Positions 1-8,268 of a stretch of DNA of 64,000 nt are shown piece after piece. The translations under genes and the position numbers were made by a program. Source of the stretch: RPQJ01 sp963762315 (GTDB taxonomy: Bacteria; Pseudomonadota; Gammaproteobacteria; Steroidobacterales; Steroidobacteraceae); the NCBI GenBank assembly GCA_963762315.1, contig CAVXKO010000006.1:372001-436000 (forward strand), read 5' to 3'. Below the pieces are notes generated by a model. It had not been told where the DNA came from. It saw only the letters and a list, made by a program, of their open reading frames with translations, and did no database searches. The stretch's first letter is position 1; the number at the start of each line of letters is the position of its first letter.

Positions 1-24
1 CGCGCGATCTCTCGCTCGAGCGGT

Positions 25-57
25 AAAAAAACGGCGGGAGGCTTGCGCGCTCCCGCC
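25..57 (-). terminator. Rho-independent terminator of the porin operon
   Basis: On the minus strand an 8-bp perfect stem (GGCGGGAG / CTCCCGCC) with a 9-nt loop is followed by G and seven T residues. It lies about 65 bp after the porin stop codon and correctly oriented for the four-gene operon that ends there. Confidence 0.85.
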
Positions 58-121
58 CAGGGGGGTCGGACCGAGTGGTCCGGGGTTCGATCAACCGACG
101 CGCGACCTCGGTCGCGACGGC

Positions 122-1306
122 TCAGAAAGCGATCTGCACACGCACCTGCACCACCGAAGGGTCCTCGGCGATCCCGTTGGCGCCGGGATCGGTGTGAATC
201 AGCACGTACTCGGACAGCACGCGGATGCTTTCCGAGTACCACCAGTTCACGCCGAAGGCCTCGTTGTGCTCCTTGCCGCCGTTGACGACGCCAGCGACGA
301 GATCCACGTCGCTGGCGCGGGCCTTCAACTCGACGGCGCCCCACTTGTGCCTCGGATTCACACCGCCGAAGGCTCCGGACGCCTCGGAGTACTTGCGGCG
401 TTCGCCGGTCGGGAACCAGGAAGCCGTCATCTGCCAGCCGTTGAAGGCCAGCGAGCCGCCCCGGTCCATTTCCGCCTGCGACTGCAGGAACTCTCCGCTC
501 AGCAGCAACGACCGGTATTGCCATGCCAGTTCGACCGCCTCGGTTCCGAGGCGGTTGACCCCGGCAATCGCGCCCGTGTCCACGAGCCGCGTGCCGTCGA
601 CGTTCGACTCCGGCCGTGTTCGATAACGCAGCTCGGCGTTCGAGTCCGCTTCCCGGAACTCGAGCGAGACCCCGACGTGCATTCGCATCGCATCCGACTT
701 GTACGGCACGCCCGTCGCGCGCCCGACGAGACCGTAGCCGTCGAGGCCGCGCTGTTCGTCGTCGTTGATGTCGTTGCCGTAGGCACCGATCGTGAAGTTC
801 CAGCGCTTGTCCCACTTGCGCAGGCTCAGCCCCGCCATCGAACCCGGCGCGAGCGCGGACGAAGCGAGGGAGCGCTCCATGAACGGGTTCGTGTTCGAGG
901 AACCGGAGGCTTCCAGGCCGAACGACAGCGGTTGTGCACCGGCGCGCATGACGGTCCGCTTGAAGCCGTCGTACTCGACGTATGCCGTGTGCACGCCCTG
1001 GCTGCGATCGTTGAACTCGTAGTCGACTTTCGCCTTCCAGTCGCCCCACTCGAAGGTCAGCGCCGGCCGCAGGCGGCGCAGCAGGAAGCCGTCCTCGAGC
1101 GGCGTGACGTCGTCCGAGTACTCCGCGTAATCGCCATGGAAGCGGCCGTCGAGCTTCAGGCTCGGCGCGTTCTTGCCGTCGCCGATCGTCCAGGTCAGGC
1201 CCGACTCCGGATCGAAGTCCAGGTCGGCGGCCTGGACTGTCGTATGCGCGGCGCTTGCGAGCAGCGCCGCCACCGTCACGGCGACGGCACCTCTGCGGGA
1301 CTTCAT
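122..1306 (-). CDS. OprO/OprP-type outer-membrane porin
   Basis: 394-residue outer-membrane beta-barrel of the phosphate-selective porin O/P type, which lets anions or small solutes cross the outer membrane. The start chosen gives a clear signal peptide (residues 1-26: basic MKSRR, hydrophobic alanine/valine core, cleavage after VQA), and the protein ends in alternating hydrophobic strands with a terminal phenylalanine (VRVQIAF), the usual outer-membrane sorting signature. A longer open frame exists upstream but would bury the signal peptide. The start ATG overlaps the hydrolase stop (ATGA), so it is the last gene of a coupled four-gene operon and is followed by a terminator. The substrate is not known from sequence; phosphate or polyphosphate selectivity is only a family-level guess. 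Confidence 0.85.
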   Translation of the reverse strand: MKSRRGAVAVTVAALLASAAHTTVQAADLDFDPESGLTWTIGDGKNAPSLKLDGRFHGDYAEYSDDVTPLEDGFLLRRLRPALTFEWGDWKAKVDYEFNDRSQGVHTAYVEYDGFKRTVMRAGAQPLSFGLEASGSSNTNPFMERSLASSALAPGSMAGLSLRKWDKRWNFTIGAYGNDINDDEQRGLDGYGLVGRATGVPYKSDAMRMHVGVSLEFREADSNAELRYRTRPESNVDGTRLVDTGAIAGVNRLGTEAVELAWQYRSLLLSGEFLQSQAEMDRGGSLAFNGWQMTASWFPTGERRKYSEASGAFGGVNPRHKWGAVELKARASDVDLVAGVVNGGKEHNEAFGVNWWYSESIRVLSEYVLIHTDPGANGIAEDPSVVQVRVQIAF

Positions 1307-2202
1307 GCGCGATCTCCGGAAAATGACGGGGCGGTCAGCCCCAGGAAAGGCAGCGCCCGTTCGGCCAGGCCGCCGCGGGTCATGGATTCGCCGAACCCGT
1401 GGCCGACACCATCGAGCAACGCAAACTCGACGCGCGAGACGATCGCGTACCGGGCAGCCGTTTCGCGCATTGCAAGCGCGAAGCGCCGCGCGCGCTCCAG
1501 GCGGTTCATGCCCTGCGTCGCATCGAGGTGCGGCGTCTGGCGCAGCGCATCGTCGCGCTCGGTATCCTGGCTGCCGACGACGACCAGCATCGGCAGACTG
1601 AGCCATTGGCGCAGCTCGACCAGCGCGGGCAGCGGCGCCTGCGCGAGCCCGAGCGGGAACGCGTGCCCTTCGTCGGGCATCGTGTACCAGCCCGCCGCGC
1701 CGAGTACGAGGGCGCGAACACGGCCGGGATGAAACAACGCGTAACGATGAGCGAACTGCGCTCCGCCGGAAAAGCCGAACAGGCGAAGATCTGCGGCCGG
1801 CGCACCGGTCCAGCCCGCGAACGCGTCGAGGGTGTTGTTGAGGAAGTCGTCGGCACGCCGCTTGCCCTTTTCGAGGCCGAGCCGCTGGTAATCGGGATAA
1901 CGATCACGCGTGAACAGCGGCGCGACGATCGCAAAGCCGCAGCGAGCCGCCCATGGTGCGAACAGCTGCACCAGTTCGCGCGCGTTGCGGGAAATCCCGT
2001 GCACCGCGACCAGCACTTCCCGGCCGGGATGCCAGTTCTTCGGCAGGTACACGTAGGTCTTGCCGCCGAGGCGGCCGGGCACGGTGCGCAGGGTCATGCG
2101 GCCCCGCGGAATTTGCGCACCACGGAATTCTTGCAGTGGTTCGTTCACGGACAAGATGCGACTCCAGGGTTCAGCAGCCATCGGCAGTTCGTCCAGTTCC
2201 AT
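1303..2202 (-). CDS. Alpha/beta-hydrolase (esterase/PHB-depolymerase-like)
   Basis: 299-residue alpha/beta-hydrolase without an evident signal peptide. Visible landmarks are the oxyanion HGIS near residue 69, the nucleophile elbow GFSGG with Ser about 145, and the late histidine in DGVGHGF near residue 275. The region around GFSGG and the LVVVGSQDTERD segment (probable acid residue) resemble LpqC/PHB-depolymerase-like esterases. Start and stop codons overlap both neighbours by four bases (ATGA), so it is translated with an ABC membrane protein and a porin. This suggests it processes a compound that the operon imports or exports, but the substrate is unknown. Confidence 0.75.
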   Translation of the reverse strand: MELDELPMAAEPWSRILSVNEPLQEFRGAQIPRGRMTLRTVPGRLGGKTYVYLPKNWHPGREVLVAVHGISRNARELVQLFAPWAARCGFAIVAPLFTRDRYPDYQRLGLEKGKRRADDFLNNTLDAFAGWTGAPAADLRLFGFSGGAQFAHRYALFHPGRVRALVLGAAGWYTMPDEGHAFPLGLAQAPLPALVELRQWLSLPMLVVVGSQDTERDDALRQTPHLDATQGMNRLERARRFALAMRETAARYAIVSRVEFALLDGVGHGFGESMTRGGLAERALPFLGLTAPSFSGDRA

Positions 2203-3224
2203 CACGCACCACTGCGCTCGCGTGCAGCGAGGTCTTGCGCCCGCGCGACGCTCAGTTCGGCGGCTTGCCCCGCCTTGCGCGCGCCGGACAGGAATCCCTC
2301 GAGCTTCTGGCGACTGACGCGCGCACGGCGCCAGGCATCCTGCGCACGGGCGAGTTCGTGCACGGGGCGCGCGAAGTGGCTCACCCACAGGCCACCGAGC
2401 AGCACCGTGCCCGGTGAGATCGCGTTGCCCGCAACCAGCCACGTACCGACTGCAAGCGTGGCCACGAGGGATCCGCCGGTCATCGCCAGACCGAAGGCCT
2501 CGATCCAGCCGCTGTGCCGCGCGGCCTCGACCATGCCGGCACCGAGACGACGGCCGCGGCTGTTCAACTGCCTGACCGGGTCGACGACGGCGAATCGGTC
2601 CAGCGGGACGCTACGATCGATCACGCGCGCCACGCTGGCGCCGAGTTTCGAACGCTGCTGGCGTGCCTTGCCCGTGCTCTCCTCGAGGCGACGGCCCGCC
2701 CACCACTGGCCGAGCAGCCCGACCAGCATCGGACCCATCGCCGCCACGGCCAGGGGCCAGGCGATGACAAGCAGCGCAGCTGTGACGGCGATGAGCCCCG
2801 TCGTGTTGGCGATCGAGCGGGCCATTACGCGCCCGTGCCAGCGCGACAACGCGCCTGCATCACCCATCAGGCGAACCATCAGCGTGCCGCGCCCGTGGCC
2901 CTCGCCGTCGCGGGCCAGCTGCTGCATCCAGCGGCGCAGGACACGAGTGCGTACGCGCCTTGCATAGTGCTGCGCGAAGCGCTCGCCGAGCGGCCGCTGC
3001 GCCCCGCGCGCCGCAGCAGACACGAAAACGAGCGCCATGCCGAATACCAGCCACTGCAGTCCCATGCGTCCCACTGCGTCGGCGCCTCCCGACAGGACGG
3101 CATCGAACGCGTGACGGACGCCGACGGCGAGATAGAGCAGCGCGCCCAGCTCGACCATGCTGAGCAGCGCGAGCTGGATGAACCAGCCGCGCCGCGGCCC
3201 ACCGAGTGGCTGCGGCAGGTTCAC
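2202..3224 (-). CDS. ABC-exporter-type membrane domain lacking an ATPase domain
   Basis: 340-residue inner-membrane protein resembling the transmembrane half of type IV (exporter) ABC proteins: hydrophobic helices near residues 13-35, 55-75, 130-165 and 235-280, and the charged intracellular stretch with RTRVLRRWMQQL and LMGDAGALSRW, typical of coupling-helix regions. It ends at an alanine-rich tail with no Walker A, ABC signature or Walker B, so the nucleotide-binding domain is missing rather than frameshifted. No separate ABC ATPase gene is nearby; the upstream coupled gene is a P-loop protein of a different class. Four-base overlaps link it to both neighbours. It may pair with an ATPase encoded elsewhere or act without one. 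Confidence 0.7.
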   Translation of the reverse strand: MNLPQPLGGPRRGWFIQLALLSMVELGALLYLAVGVRHAFDAVLSGGADAVGRMGLQWLVFGMALVFVSAAARGAQRPLGERFAQHYARRVRTRVLRRWMQQLARDGEGHGRGTLMVRLMGDAGALSRWHGRVMARSIANTTGLIAVTAALLVIAWPLAVAAMGPMLVGLLGQWWAGRRLEESTGKARQQRSKLGASVARVIDRSVPLDRFAVVDPVRQLNSRGRRLGAGMVEAARHSGWIEAFGLAMTGGSLVATLAVGTWLVAGNAISPGTVLLGGLWVSHFARPVHELARAQDAWRRARVSRQKLEGFLSGARKAGQAAELSVARAQDLAARERSGA

Positions 3225-4447
3225 GCGGCCCGCTCGCTGCGTGCCGACACGAACACCTCGTGGGCCTGACGAGCCAGCGCGAAGAGTCGTCCTGCAGTGC
3301 GCTCGTCGCCAAGGTCCGTCAACTTGAGGATCGGCAGGCTAACGGCGCGTGCCGCTTCGCGCGCGGCGAGCGGCGAAGCGGTCACGAGCCCGGTCACGGC
3401 AGCGACCGGCAGTCCGCGATGCTCGAGCCAGTCGACACCCGCGGTCGCGCCCATCGCGTCCTGCGCCGCGAACATCAGCAGGTCGAAATAGTCGGCGGCA
3501 TTTGGCATCGACAACAACGCCGACGTCTCGCGCTGGAACAGCCCGTCGGCGATTTCCAGGACGGCCACTTCCGTGCCGCCCTCGCTCAAGCTGTCGAGGA
3601 CGCGATCGATGCAGTCGCACAGGGTTGCCACCGGCAGCTTGTACGTGGAGGCGTGGCCGGCATCCGTGAAGTCGAGCACCTGCATCGCGCCGGCATCGCG
3701 CATCAGCCACGGATCGCCGCCGGCGCCCGTGCCCGTGACTTTCGCCGCCGACACGACGAGGCCGGCGGCGCGCAGGCCGCGGACGAGATGGGCCGCCGTC
3801 GTGGTCTTGCCGGAATTCATCGACGTGCCGACGACGGCGATGGTCACCGGACGGCGCGGGCGTCCCTCTACGCGAGGCAAGGAATAGTGCTGAAGGTTCA
3901 GCGGGCGGCCATTCGCGTCCGCCAGCAAGCCGAGGGGCCTCAACTGCGTGGCCTTGCGCATCTTGACGTGCGAAGCGACCACGCGTGCCGCAACGCCTCC
4001 ACCGGCCGCGAGCTGGCACGGACCGAGGTCCGCGGGCACCACCGCCTCGAACTGGTCCGGTGCATAGCGGTTGCCGTAGGCCACGATGATCTCGTCGCCG
4101 ACGAAGAGCGTGGAGCGGCGTCCGCTCACCGCGTGCAAGCCGCTGTGCTGACCGATCTCCTCGACCCGGGCGATCACGAGGTCGCCCGCCTGGGGTGGCG
4201 CACCTGCGGTGAGCAGGTAGCGAACGTCGCTGAAATCGCAGCGGCGCGTCGTATAGGCGCGCTTCGCGGATTCGAGCTTTGCCTGCGAGACTGACACGAG
4301 CATCACGCCCGACGTGGCGCCGTCGACGATTTCCACCGGCGGGGAGTCGAGTCCGCGCCCGTGCGCCCTGGCTGCCAGCCGGCCTGTGCGCGTGAGCGTC
4401 TCGCTGCGCAGCCCGGCCACCTCGTGCATTTCCTCACGCGTGTTCAT
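3221..4447 (-). CDS. P-loop NTPase of unknown function (MobB/dethiobiotin-synthetase-like fold)
   Basis: 408-residue soluble protein. Residues 200-400 form a SIMIBI-type P-loop NTPase: Walker A GTSMNSGKTT at about 207-216, a following GTGAGGDPW segment and VLEIADGLF as a probable Walker B region. The first 190 residues are a separate domain that I do not recognise. The architecture recalls DgcN/DUF1611 or MobB-like enzymes, but no family can be named with certainty. It is the first large gene of a four-gene coupled operon (ATGA overlap with the ABC membrane protein) and has its own Shine-Dalgarno-like AGAGG six bases before ATG. It could be a ligase or kinase acting on the transported compound, or a chaperone-like GTPase. 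Both are inference. Confidence 0.6.
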   Translation of the reverse strand: MNTREEMHEVAGLRSETLTRTGRLAARAHGRGLDSPPVEIVDGATSGVMLVSVSQAKLESAKRAYTTRRCDFSDVRYLLTAGAPPQAGDLVIARVEEIGQHSGLHAVSGRRSTLFVGDEIIVAYGNRYAPDQFEAVVPADLGPCQLAAGGGVAARVVASHVKMRKATQLRPLGLLADANGRPLNLQHYSLPRVEGRPRRPVTIAVVGTSMNSGKTTTAAHLVRGLRAAGLVVSAAKVTGTGAGGDPWLMRDAGAMQVLDFTDAGHASTYKLPVATLCDCIDRVLDSLSEGGTEVAVLEIADGLFQRETSALLSMPNAADYFDLLMFAAQDAMGATAGVDWLEHRGLPVAAVTGLVTASPLAAREAARAVSLPILKLTDLGDERTAGRLFALARQAHEVFVSARSERAA

Positions 4448-4473
4448 GCGATGCCTCTCTGAACCGGTTTCAT
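4444..4473 (-). CDS. Possible 9-residue leader peptide ahead of the NTPase operon
   Basis: A nine-codon frame (MKPVQRGIA) preceded by a perfect GGAGG eight bases upstream of ATG. Its TGA overlaps the ATG of the NTPase gene as ATGA. This is a better ribosome site than the one for the NTPase itself, so the mini-frame could serve as a translational-coupling leader. Nothing is known of such a peptide and chance occurrence cannot be excluded. Confidence 0.35.
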   Translation of the reverse strand: MKPVQRGIA

Positions 4474-4537
4474 TTCTTCGTCCTCCAGCGCCAATCGTTC
4501 GGGCGCCTCTGCGCGCGCCCTCAATGCCCGGACCGCG

Positions 4538-5962
4538 TCAGTCCCCGATTTCGGCCCGCTCGGCGAGGACCGTGTTGCCGGAAAGCGTGCCGCGCACCTT
4601 CACCGATTGCCCGGCGGCCGAGGCGAAGAACGTGGCCGCACTGACCGTCGCGCCGTTGATGTCCCTGAATTCCGTGCTGGCATTGGTCGTCACTGGAATG
4701 CCCGCGACGGTGAAGTTCGGGTTGTTCAATCCGCCCGCCGGGCCCTTCAGCTCGATGCGGCTCAACGCATTCACGCGCTCGAGCTGCGTGGCGACGAGCC
4801 CGCCGCTGTCGTAGGCGTGGATGGACACGTAGTCCCCGACATTGAGGTTGGCGAGGCTGAAGCGCTGAACCTGCGCGGAGCTCTTGTCCTCGAGGCGCGT
4901 TAGCGAGTTGGTACGCACGGTGACGCCGAGCACGACCAGGCTGTTGCCCGCCGCGTTCACGGAGTCGACACGCGCGTCGATCTCGATGTTCGCGTCCTTG
5001 CGGAACTCGACTTTCGTGGCGACGAGCCGGCCGCTGCTGTCGAAGCTGCCCTCCACCCGGACCTTCACGTCGAGCGCGAGGTTCGACGACGTTCCGCCGG
5101 AATAGGTCGTCGAGCCGGTCGTGGCGACGCGCTGGCCTGCGACGTCGAAGTCGGCGGACGAGACGAAGCGGGTCACCAGGCCTTCGTAGTTGCCCTTGTC
5201 GTTGCTGCCGCCGGGGGAGCCCGCACTCTTCTTCTCGATGCTGGACGCCACGAGGGTCGCACCGCTGACGGCACCCTTGGCTTCGACGTAATCACCGTTG
5301 GCCGGCTGGCCGCTGCCGAACCCATTCACCTGCGCGGACGAGTAGTCCACCTGCAGCTGGTTGATGAACAAGCGCTTGTTGCCGGTGTCGACCGACGCGA
5401 CCGTGCCCTTCACTTCCGAGACGGCCGACGACGCCTTCAATTCGATCCGGCTCGCGTTCACGACGCCCGTGGAGGCCACGGTGCCGCTGATTTCCACGCG
5501 CTGGCCGACGGCAAGGCCTTCGAGGCTCGCAGGCGAGATACCTTCGTCGAACGACGTATCTGGGCCGACCTGAACCGTCTGGCCGAGGATCACCATGCGG
5601 TTGGCGGAGAGGGCGATGCTCTGGATCGGGCCTTCGACCTGGTCGTTGAAGCTAACCCTGGTGGCCGTGCCCTTCGTGCCACTCGCGTCGACGGCGCCTT
5701 CGACGCGCACGATCTGCCCGACACGCAGGTCGGACTCCGTGCCCGGGTTGTCGTCCACGGAAACCGTCGCGCCGCTCGTCGAGTACTCGACGCCGTTGAC
5801 GAAGATGCTGCCGAAACCGGTGACCGGTCCTACGGCAATGGTGATGCCGCCGCGATCGATACCGCCCGTCCCGTTACCGCCGCCACCACCACCGCCGCAT
5901 GCAGTGACGAGCAGCGCGAGCAGCAGCGCAGCGCAGCCCACGACGTGCATTCCCTTCTTCAT
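4538..5962 (-). CDS. DUF5666 repeat lipoprotein
   Basis: 474-residue exported protein. Residues 1-22 form a lipoprotein signal peptide with lipobox LVTAC, followed by an eight-glycine run as flexible tether. The rest consists of about five to six successive beta-rich repeats of the DUF5666 type (recurring patterns such as GxxVRVEGxxDxSG and AxxVxF/AxRIELK), OB-fold-like modules usually found on the cell surface or in the periplasm. Function is unknown. Its start overlaps the stop of the DUF6502 gene by four bases, so the two are one transcription unit. The run of GGC/GGT codons at 5877-5897 is a candidate slippage site, although the frame reads through here. Confidence 0.8.
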   Translation of the reverse strand: MKKGMHVVGCAALLLALLVTACGGGGGGGNGTGGIDRGGITIAVGPVTGFGSIFVNGVEYSTSGATVSVDDNPGTESDLRVGQIVRVEGAVDASGTKGTATRVSFNDQVEGPIQSIALSANRMVILGQTVQVGPDTSFDEGISPASLEGLAVGQRVEISGTVASTGVVNASRIELKASSAVSEVKGTVASVDTGNKRLFINQLQVDYSSAQVNGFGSGQPANGDYVEAKGAVSGATLVASSIEKKSAGSPGGSNDKGNYEGLVTRFVSSADFDVAGQRVATTGSTTYSGGTSSNLALDVKVRVEGSFDSSGRLVATKVEFRKDANIEIDARVDSVNAAGNSLVVLGVTVRTNSLTRLEDKSSAQVQRFSLANLNVGDYVSIHAYDSGGLVATQLERVNALSRIELKGPAGGLNNPNFTVAGIPVTTNASTEFRDINGATVSAATFFASAAGQSVKVRGTLSGNTVLAERAEIGD

Positions 5963-6786
5963 GATCCGTCTCCGGTGATTGATTCGTTGATGGCATAAAC
6001 CCCGGCTCCGAGACGGAGCCGCGGCGCGTCGCCCGCTGCGTTGGCGGGGACCTCGTGCGTGGCGAGCCAGTCGTCCACGCGCTCGAGGAACCCCTGGCCC
6101 TCACGCTCGAGGAAGGCGCGGAAGGCCGGGAGATGGCGTGGATCGATGTGGCGGTTCTGGGCGCGGCCTTCGAAGCGCGACGGCTCGTCGGGCTTGCGCG
6201 AAAGGTTGTGCTCGACAGTGGCGACGACGTCGGCGAGCACACTCCCCGCGCGCTCGACGGAGCGGGCGTCCATCGGCCGCGGCATGTAGTAGCGGCGCAG
6301 CACGCGGTAGGAGCCGCCGTCGAGGCGCTCGATGGAGCGGGACTTCAGCAGTTCCTTGACAAGGGCCGTCGTCGGGATGTCGCCGGCGTAGCGCTTGATC
6401 AGTGCGGCGAACGATGCGCGCTCGCCTTCGGCCGGCAAGTCGAGTGGGCGGCCACTCTCGTCGAGGAAGTCCGAGTCGAGGTGCCAGCCGGAGAGGATAC
6501 GGCTGGCGTGGTTCAGCGCTTCCTCGGCCCGCGGCGCCTGCGTGTCGACGGCCAACCGCTCACGCCTCACCTCCCGGCGCGCGAGTCCGGTGAGGAGCGC
6601 GACGCGCGACACGTTGGTGGGGCGCCCGCGGATGCCGAACTCTTCGCTGGCAGTGGCCACGAACACGTTGCGCGCCAGTTCGGCAAATTCCCGGTACGTC
6701 ACCCCGGAACGCAGCAGCCAGCGTGCCACCGGCCGGAGCCAGGTCCGGCAGGCGGTCAGGATGGGTCGCTGTGCAATTGAAACCAT
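5959..6786 (-). CDS. DUF6502 family protein, putative DNA-binding regulator
   Basis: 275-residue soluble protein of the DUF6502 type. The N-terminal part (residues 15-60: RPVARWLLRSGVTYREFAEL then NVSRVALLTGLARREVRR) reads like a helix-turn-helix or winged-helix unit with two helical pairs. The C-terminal half is helical and uncharacterised. It is coupled (ATGA) to the DUF5666 lipoprotein gene. The start at 6786 lies inside the palindrome CCATATATGG; an in-frame ATG at 6807, inside a second copy of CATATATG, would add seven residues. The position of these repeats fits autoregulation, but DNA binding is inference. Confidence 0.7.
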   Translation of the reverse strand: MVSIAQRPILTACRTWLRPVARWLLRSGVTYREFAELARNVFVATASEEFGIRGRPTNVSRVALLTGLARREVRRERLAVDTQAPRAEEALNHASRILSGWHLDSDFLDESGRPLDLPAEGERASFAALIKRYAGDIPTTALVKELLKSRSIERLDGGSYRVLRRYYMPRPMDARSVERAGSVLADVVATVEHNLSRKPDEPSRFEGRAQNRHIDPRHLPAFRAFLEREGQGFLERVDDWLATHEVPANAAGDAPRLRLGAGVYAINESITGDGS

Positions 6787-6812
6787 ATATGGAACACTTT
6801 GTCTCATATATG
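6783..6812. promoter_or_regulatory. Paired CATATATG palindromes, 21 bp apart, at the DUF6502 start
   Basis: CATATATG occurs at 6784-6791 (within the longer palindrome CCATATATGG) and again at 6805-6812. The 21-bp spacing is two helical turns, so two dimers could bind the same DNA face. The sites sit in an AT-rich island within otherwise very GC-rich DNA and cover both candidate start codons of the DUF6502 gene. Likely operator; the binding protein is not shown by sequence. Confidence 0.45.
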
Positions 6813-6965
6813 GGATCCAAATGCAACCGTTTCTCACCAAACCGGGGCGCGCCGGCGGGCTTGAGAGTGAGATGCGGGTCGCAGGTCCGCCACGTTGCCG
6901 GGCCGACTGTGGCCGGGTCGCAAGGCCGATGGTTAAACTCGCGCGCGTCAGCCGAGTCCGAATCC

Positions 6966-7661
6966 ATGAGCTCAGCCTACAAACGAGTCGGGGAATTGCT
7001 CGATCGCTGGCAGGCCAGTGTCGCCCTGCATGCGCGCTATCTCGCGCTGGACGACGAGGCGTATGCCAAGGTCCAGCCCTGGCCCAAGCACCAGCGGCCG
7101 ACGAAGTGGGTGGTCGAGATCGCGCGCACGCGGCTCGAGGAAATGCGCCGGCAACTCGAGGCTCGCGAGAAGGCCGGGGACCAGTCGTTCGCCGAAGCAC
7201 TGGAACTGATGAGCCTGCTGACGAATCTCCTCGGCTCCGATCACATCGAGCGGTTCATCCCGCTTGCGACTCGCCAGCCCAACACGGCCGCGTCTGCCAC
7301 CGTGCGCCGTGCGCGGCTGAAGCCGGCCGAAGACAAGGCCGGGTCCCGGCCCGCACCCAAGTCTGCAGGGACGCGCGCGGCGCCCGGTTCCGGCGCGACC
7401 CCTGCCCCCGCCCGCTCGGGCTCCTCGGGCCGGCAAGCGACGGCGCAGGCTCCGAAAGCGGGCGCGCCACAGGTGTCCGACAAGATGATCGCGACCGTCG
7501 TGGAGGATGCCGTGCGATTTCTCAGCTGGGGCCGCGAGTGGCCTGCGCTGGCGCCGTCGATCGCCCGGCTTGCCGACCGGCCGACCGAGCGCGAAATAGC
7601 GAGCATCCTGCGCGCCCATCGCGACCTGATCGAACGCAAGTCGCGCCGCCCGGCCTCCTGA
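6966..7661 (+). CDS. Hypothetical protein with Ala/Pro-rich linker
   Basis: 231-residue protein I do not recognise. Residues 1-105 are predicted helical with many charged residues (MSSAYKRVGELLDRW...). Residues 110-165 form a low-complexity linker rich in Ala, Pro, Gly and Ser. Residues 165-231 are a second helical segment (DKMIATVVEDAVRFLSWGRE...). There is no signal peptide or membrane helix. An open frame extends upstream to 6723 but it would cross the divergent DUF6502 control region, so the ATG at 6966 is preferred. It stands alone between the divergent DUF6502 gene and the cytochrome gene. Confidence 0.6.
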   Translation: MSSAYKRVGELLDRWQASVALHARYLALDDEAYAKVQPWPKHQRPTKWVVEIARTRLEEMRRQLEAREKAGDQSFAEALELMSLLTNLLGSDHIERFIPLATRQPNTAASATVRRARLKPAEDKAGSRPAPKSAGTRAAPGSGATPAPARSGSSGRQATAQAPKAGAPQVSDKMIATVVEDAVRFLSWGREWPALAPSIARLADRPTEREIASILRAHRDLIERKSRRPAS

Positions 7662-7759
7662 TTTCATCAGCTCGGAACGACGCGGGTGGGCCGTGACACG
7701 ACCGCAGCCCGTGCGGTACTTTGGCCATCGCACCCCTCACTGCTCAAGGAGCGACGCCG

Positions 7760-8239
7760 ATGTCCTTCGTTCGCCTCGTCCGACTCGCCACCCCTCTCCT
7801 GCTCGGCTGCGCCGCCCTCGTTTCAGCGGCCCACGCGGCGGGTGGACCTCCGTCCAAGGGCGAGATGGCCGTCGAGTACCGCAAGTCTTTGTATGAAGTC
7901 CTCGCGTGGAACTTCGGTCCGATGGGCGCGATGGCGCAGGGCAAGGCGCCATACAACGCCGCGGAATTCTCCCGGCGCGCGGATCGCGTCGCCGCGCTGG
8001 CGCCCATGTTGACCGAAGCGTTCCCGCCGGAATCGCAGGCGGTGAAGGACACCAAGCTCAAGGCCGACGCGTGGTCCAACCGCGCGGACTTCGACGCGAA
8101 GCTGCAGGATCTCATCGATCGCAGCGCGGCCCTGGCGACCGTGGCCAAAGGCGGTGATTTCGAGAAGTCGAAAGCCGCGTTCTTCGACACGGCGAACGCC
8201 TGCAAGGCTTGCCACGAGAAGTACAAGGTCAAGGACTGA
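7760..8239 (+). CDS. Cytochrome c556 / c-prime family protein
   Basis: 159-residue periplasmic mono-haem cytochrome of the c-prime/c556 type. Residues 1-26 are a Sec signal peptide ending AHA. The mature part is a four-helix bundle, and the haem site CKACHEK lies ten residues from the C-terminus, as usual for this family. An AAGGAG Shine-Dalgarno sits eight bases before ATG. The gene is convergent with a cytochrome b561 gene, a common partner in electron transfer, although the two are on opposite strands here. Members of the family bind NO or act as electron carriers; which applies is not visible. Confidence 0.88.
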   Translation: MSFVRLVRLATPLLLGCAALVSAAHAAGGPPSKGEMAVEYRKSLYEVLAWNFGPMGAMAQGKAPYNAAEFSRRADRVAALAPMLTEAFPPESQAVKDTKLKADAWSNRADFDAKLQDLIDRSAALATVAKGGDFEKSKAAFFDTANACKACHEKYKVKD

Positions 8240-8268
8240 TTGCCGGGCCGGCCGGACGGAAGCTCCGG

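Noticed and set aside
2202..3224. Frameshifted full-length ABC exporter
   Set aside because: I looked for Walker A and LSGGQ motifs downstream in other frames; that region is fully occupied by the hydrolase gene, so the ATPase domain is absent.
6723..6965. N-terminal extension of the hypothetical protein at 6966
   Set aside because: The extension covers the divergent AT-rich control region and has no protein-like composition; ATG at 6966 fits the rest of the gene.
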